DNA of 64,000 nt from Chitinivorax sp. B (GTDB taxonomy: Bacteria; Pseudomonadota; Gammaproteobacteria; Burkholderiales; SCOH01). The stretch lies in NCBI RefSeq assembly GCF_005503445.1, contig NZ_SCOH01000005.1, positions 1 to 64,000 of the forward strand. Reading direction: 5' to 3'. The position numbers and the translations under genes were made by a program. Under the pieces are notes generated by a model. The model did not search any database, was not told the origin of the DNA, and saw only the letters and a list, made by a program, of their open reading frames with translations. Every line of letters begins with the position of its first letter. Within the stretch, counting starts at the first letter, position 1. This document shows positions 63,613 to 64,000 of the stretch, one piece after another.

Positions 63613-64000
63613 TTAGATCACCTTTGCTTCATTCTTCAGTTTTGCAACCAACTCGGCCACCGAGCCCACCTTGATACCTGCCGAACGTTTCGGCGGCTCT
63701 GCGACTTTCAACGTCTTCAGTCGCGGTGCAGCATCTACGCCCAGATCAGCCGGCGTAGTCTTGTCCAGCGGCTTCTTCTTGGCAGCCATGATGTTGGGCA
63801 ACTTCACGTAGCGTGGCTCATTCAGGCGCAGGTCGGTTGTTACTACTGCAGGCAACTGCAGCTTGACGGTTTCAAGACCACCGTCAATTTCGCGTGTCAC
63901 GGTCAGCGCTTCCGTTGTCAGCTCAACCTTGGAGGCGAACGTACCTTGCGGCATGCCAGTCAGGGCTGCCAGCATCTGACCAGTCTGATTGGAATCATCA
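63613..64000 (-). CDS. etfB: Electron transfer flavoprotein, beta subunit (partial, cut by window edge)
   Basis: About 129 codons, N-terminus missing beyond 64000. The visible part is the AMP-binding end: [74 protein letters not shown], and the C-terminal tail [25 protein letters not shown]. Its stop (TAA at 63615-63613) is two bases before the etfA ATG. The pair makes the heterodimer that serves the acyl-CoA dehydrogenase next to it. Confidence 0.95.
   Translation of the reverse strand, partial: DDSNQTGQMLAALTGMPQGTFASKVELTTEALTVTREIDGGLETVKLQLPAVVTTDLRLNEPRYVKLPNIMAAKKKPLDKTTPADLGVDAAPRLKTLKVAEPPKRSAGIKVGSVAELVAKLKNEAKVI

Overview
The window looks like a chromosomal segment of a Gram-negative proteobacterium, most likely a betaproteobacterium. 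The signs are TRAP transport genes, a phasin and a PHA-granule small protein, DsbB, FCD-type GntR and LysR regulators, several multi-domain c-di-GMP proteins, and protein sequences of betaproteobacterial character. I cannot name the genus. Coding density is high, base composition is fairly even, and I see no tRNA, rRNA, CRISPR array, insertion sequence or prophage.

Region 1 (1-7.2 kb, all leftward) is the most striking part. It is a compact operon: WD-repeat protein (ToxC-like), HD phosphohydrolase fused to a uracil-phosphoribosyltransferase-like domain, GTP cyclohydrolase II (ToxB/RibA-like), SUMF1/FGE-like protein (ToxD-like), vicinal-oxygen-chelate protein, nucleoside hydrolase, and an MFS transporter cut by the window edge. 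The ToxB/ToxC/ToxD trio is the hallmark of toxoflavin (7-azapteridine) pathways, but the ToxA methyltransferase and ToxE deaminase are absent from the visible part. The cluster may therefore make a different pyrimido-triazine or a related GTP-derived metabolite.

Region 2 (7.2-18.7 kb) holds a DUF1800/DUF1501 secreted pair, an alpha/beta hydrolase behind a LacI regulator, a lipoprotein, a TetR/MFS divergent pair, and a stand-alone threonyl-tRNA synthetase. The synthetase gene is preceded by a leader peptide ending in eight Thr codons out of ten, followed by mutually exclusive hairpins, which is a textbook attenuator layout.

Region 3 (18.7-36.2 kb) has a 7TM-GGDEF-EAL protein, a TRAP transporter operon (DctQ, DctM, Tat-exported solute-binding protein), GntR and LysR regulators, a periplasmic MBL-fold hydrolase, a decayed serine-hydrolase/histidine-kinase chimeric pseudogene, a 1425-residue PAS-GGDEF-EAL protein, and a candidate small RNA with promoter and terminator.

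Region 4 (36.2-47.6 kb) has DsbB, a K+ channel and two patatin-like lipases. It continues into a storage-lipid neighbourhood: phasin, FFLEELY-motif protein, PHA-granule system protein, a Marinobacter-type fatty acyl-CoA reductase, and a divergent wax ester synthase/DGAT. Together these suggest synthesis and handling of neutral-lipid (wax ester) and PHA granules.

Region 5 (47.8-64 kb) is mostly housekeeping: a response regulator coupled to a REC-PAS-GGDEF-EAL protein, PepN, an M61 peptidase, PncC, Pgi, oligoribonuclease, an Ste24-type M48 protease, RsgA, an acyl-CoA dehydrogenase and EtfBA. EtfB is cut by the right edge.
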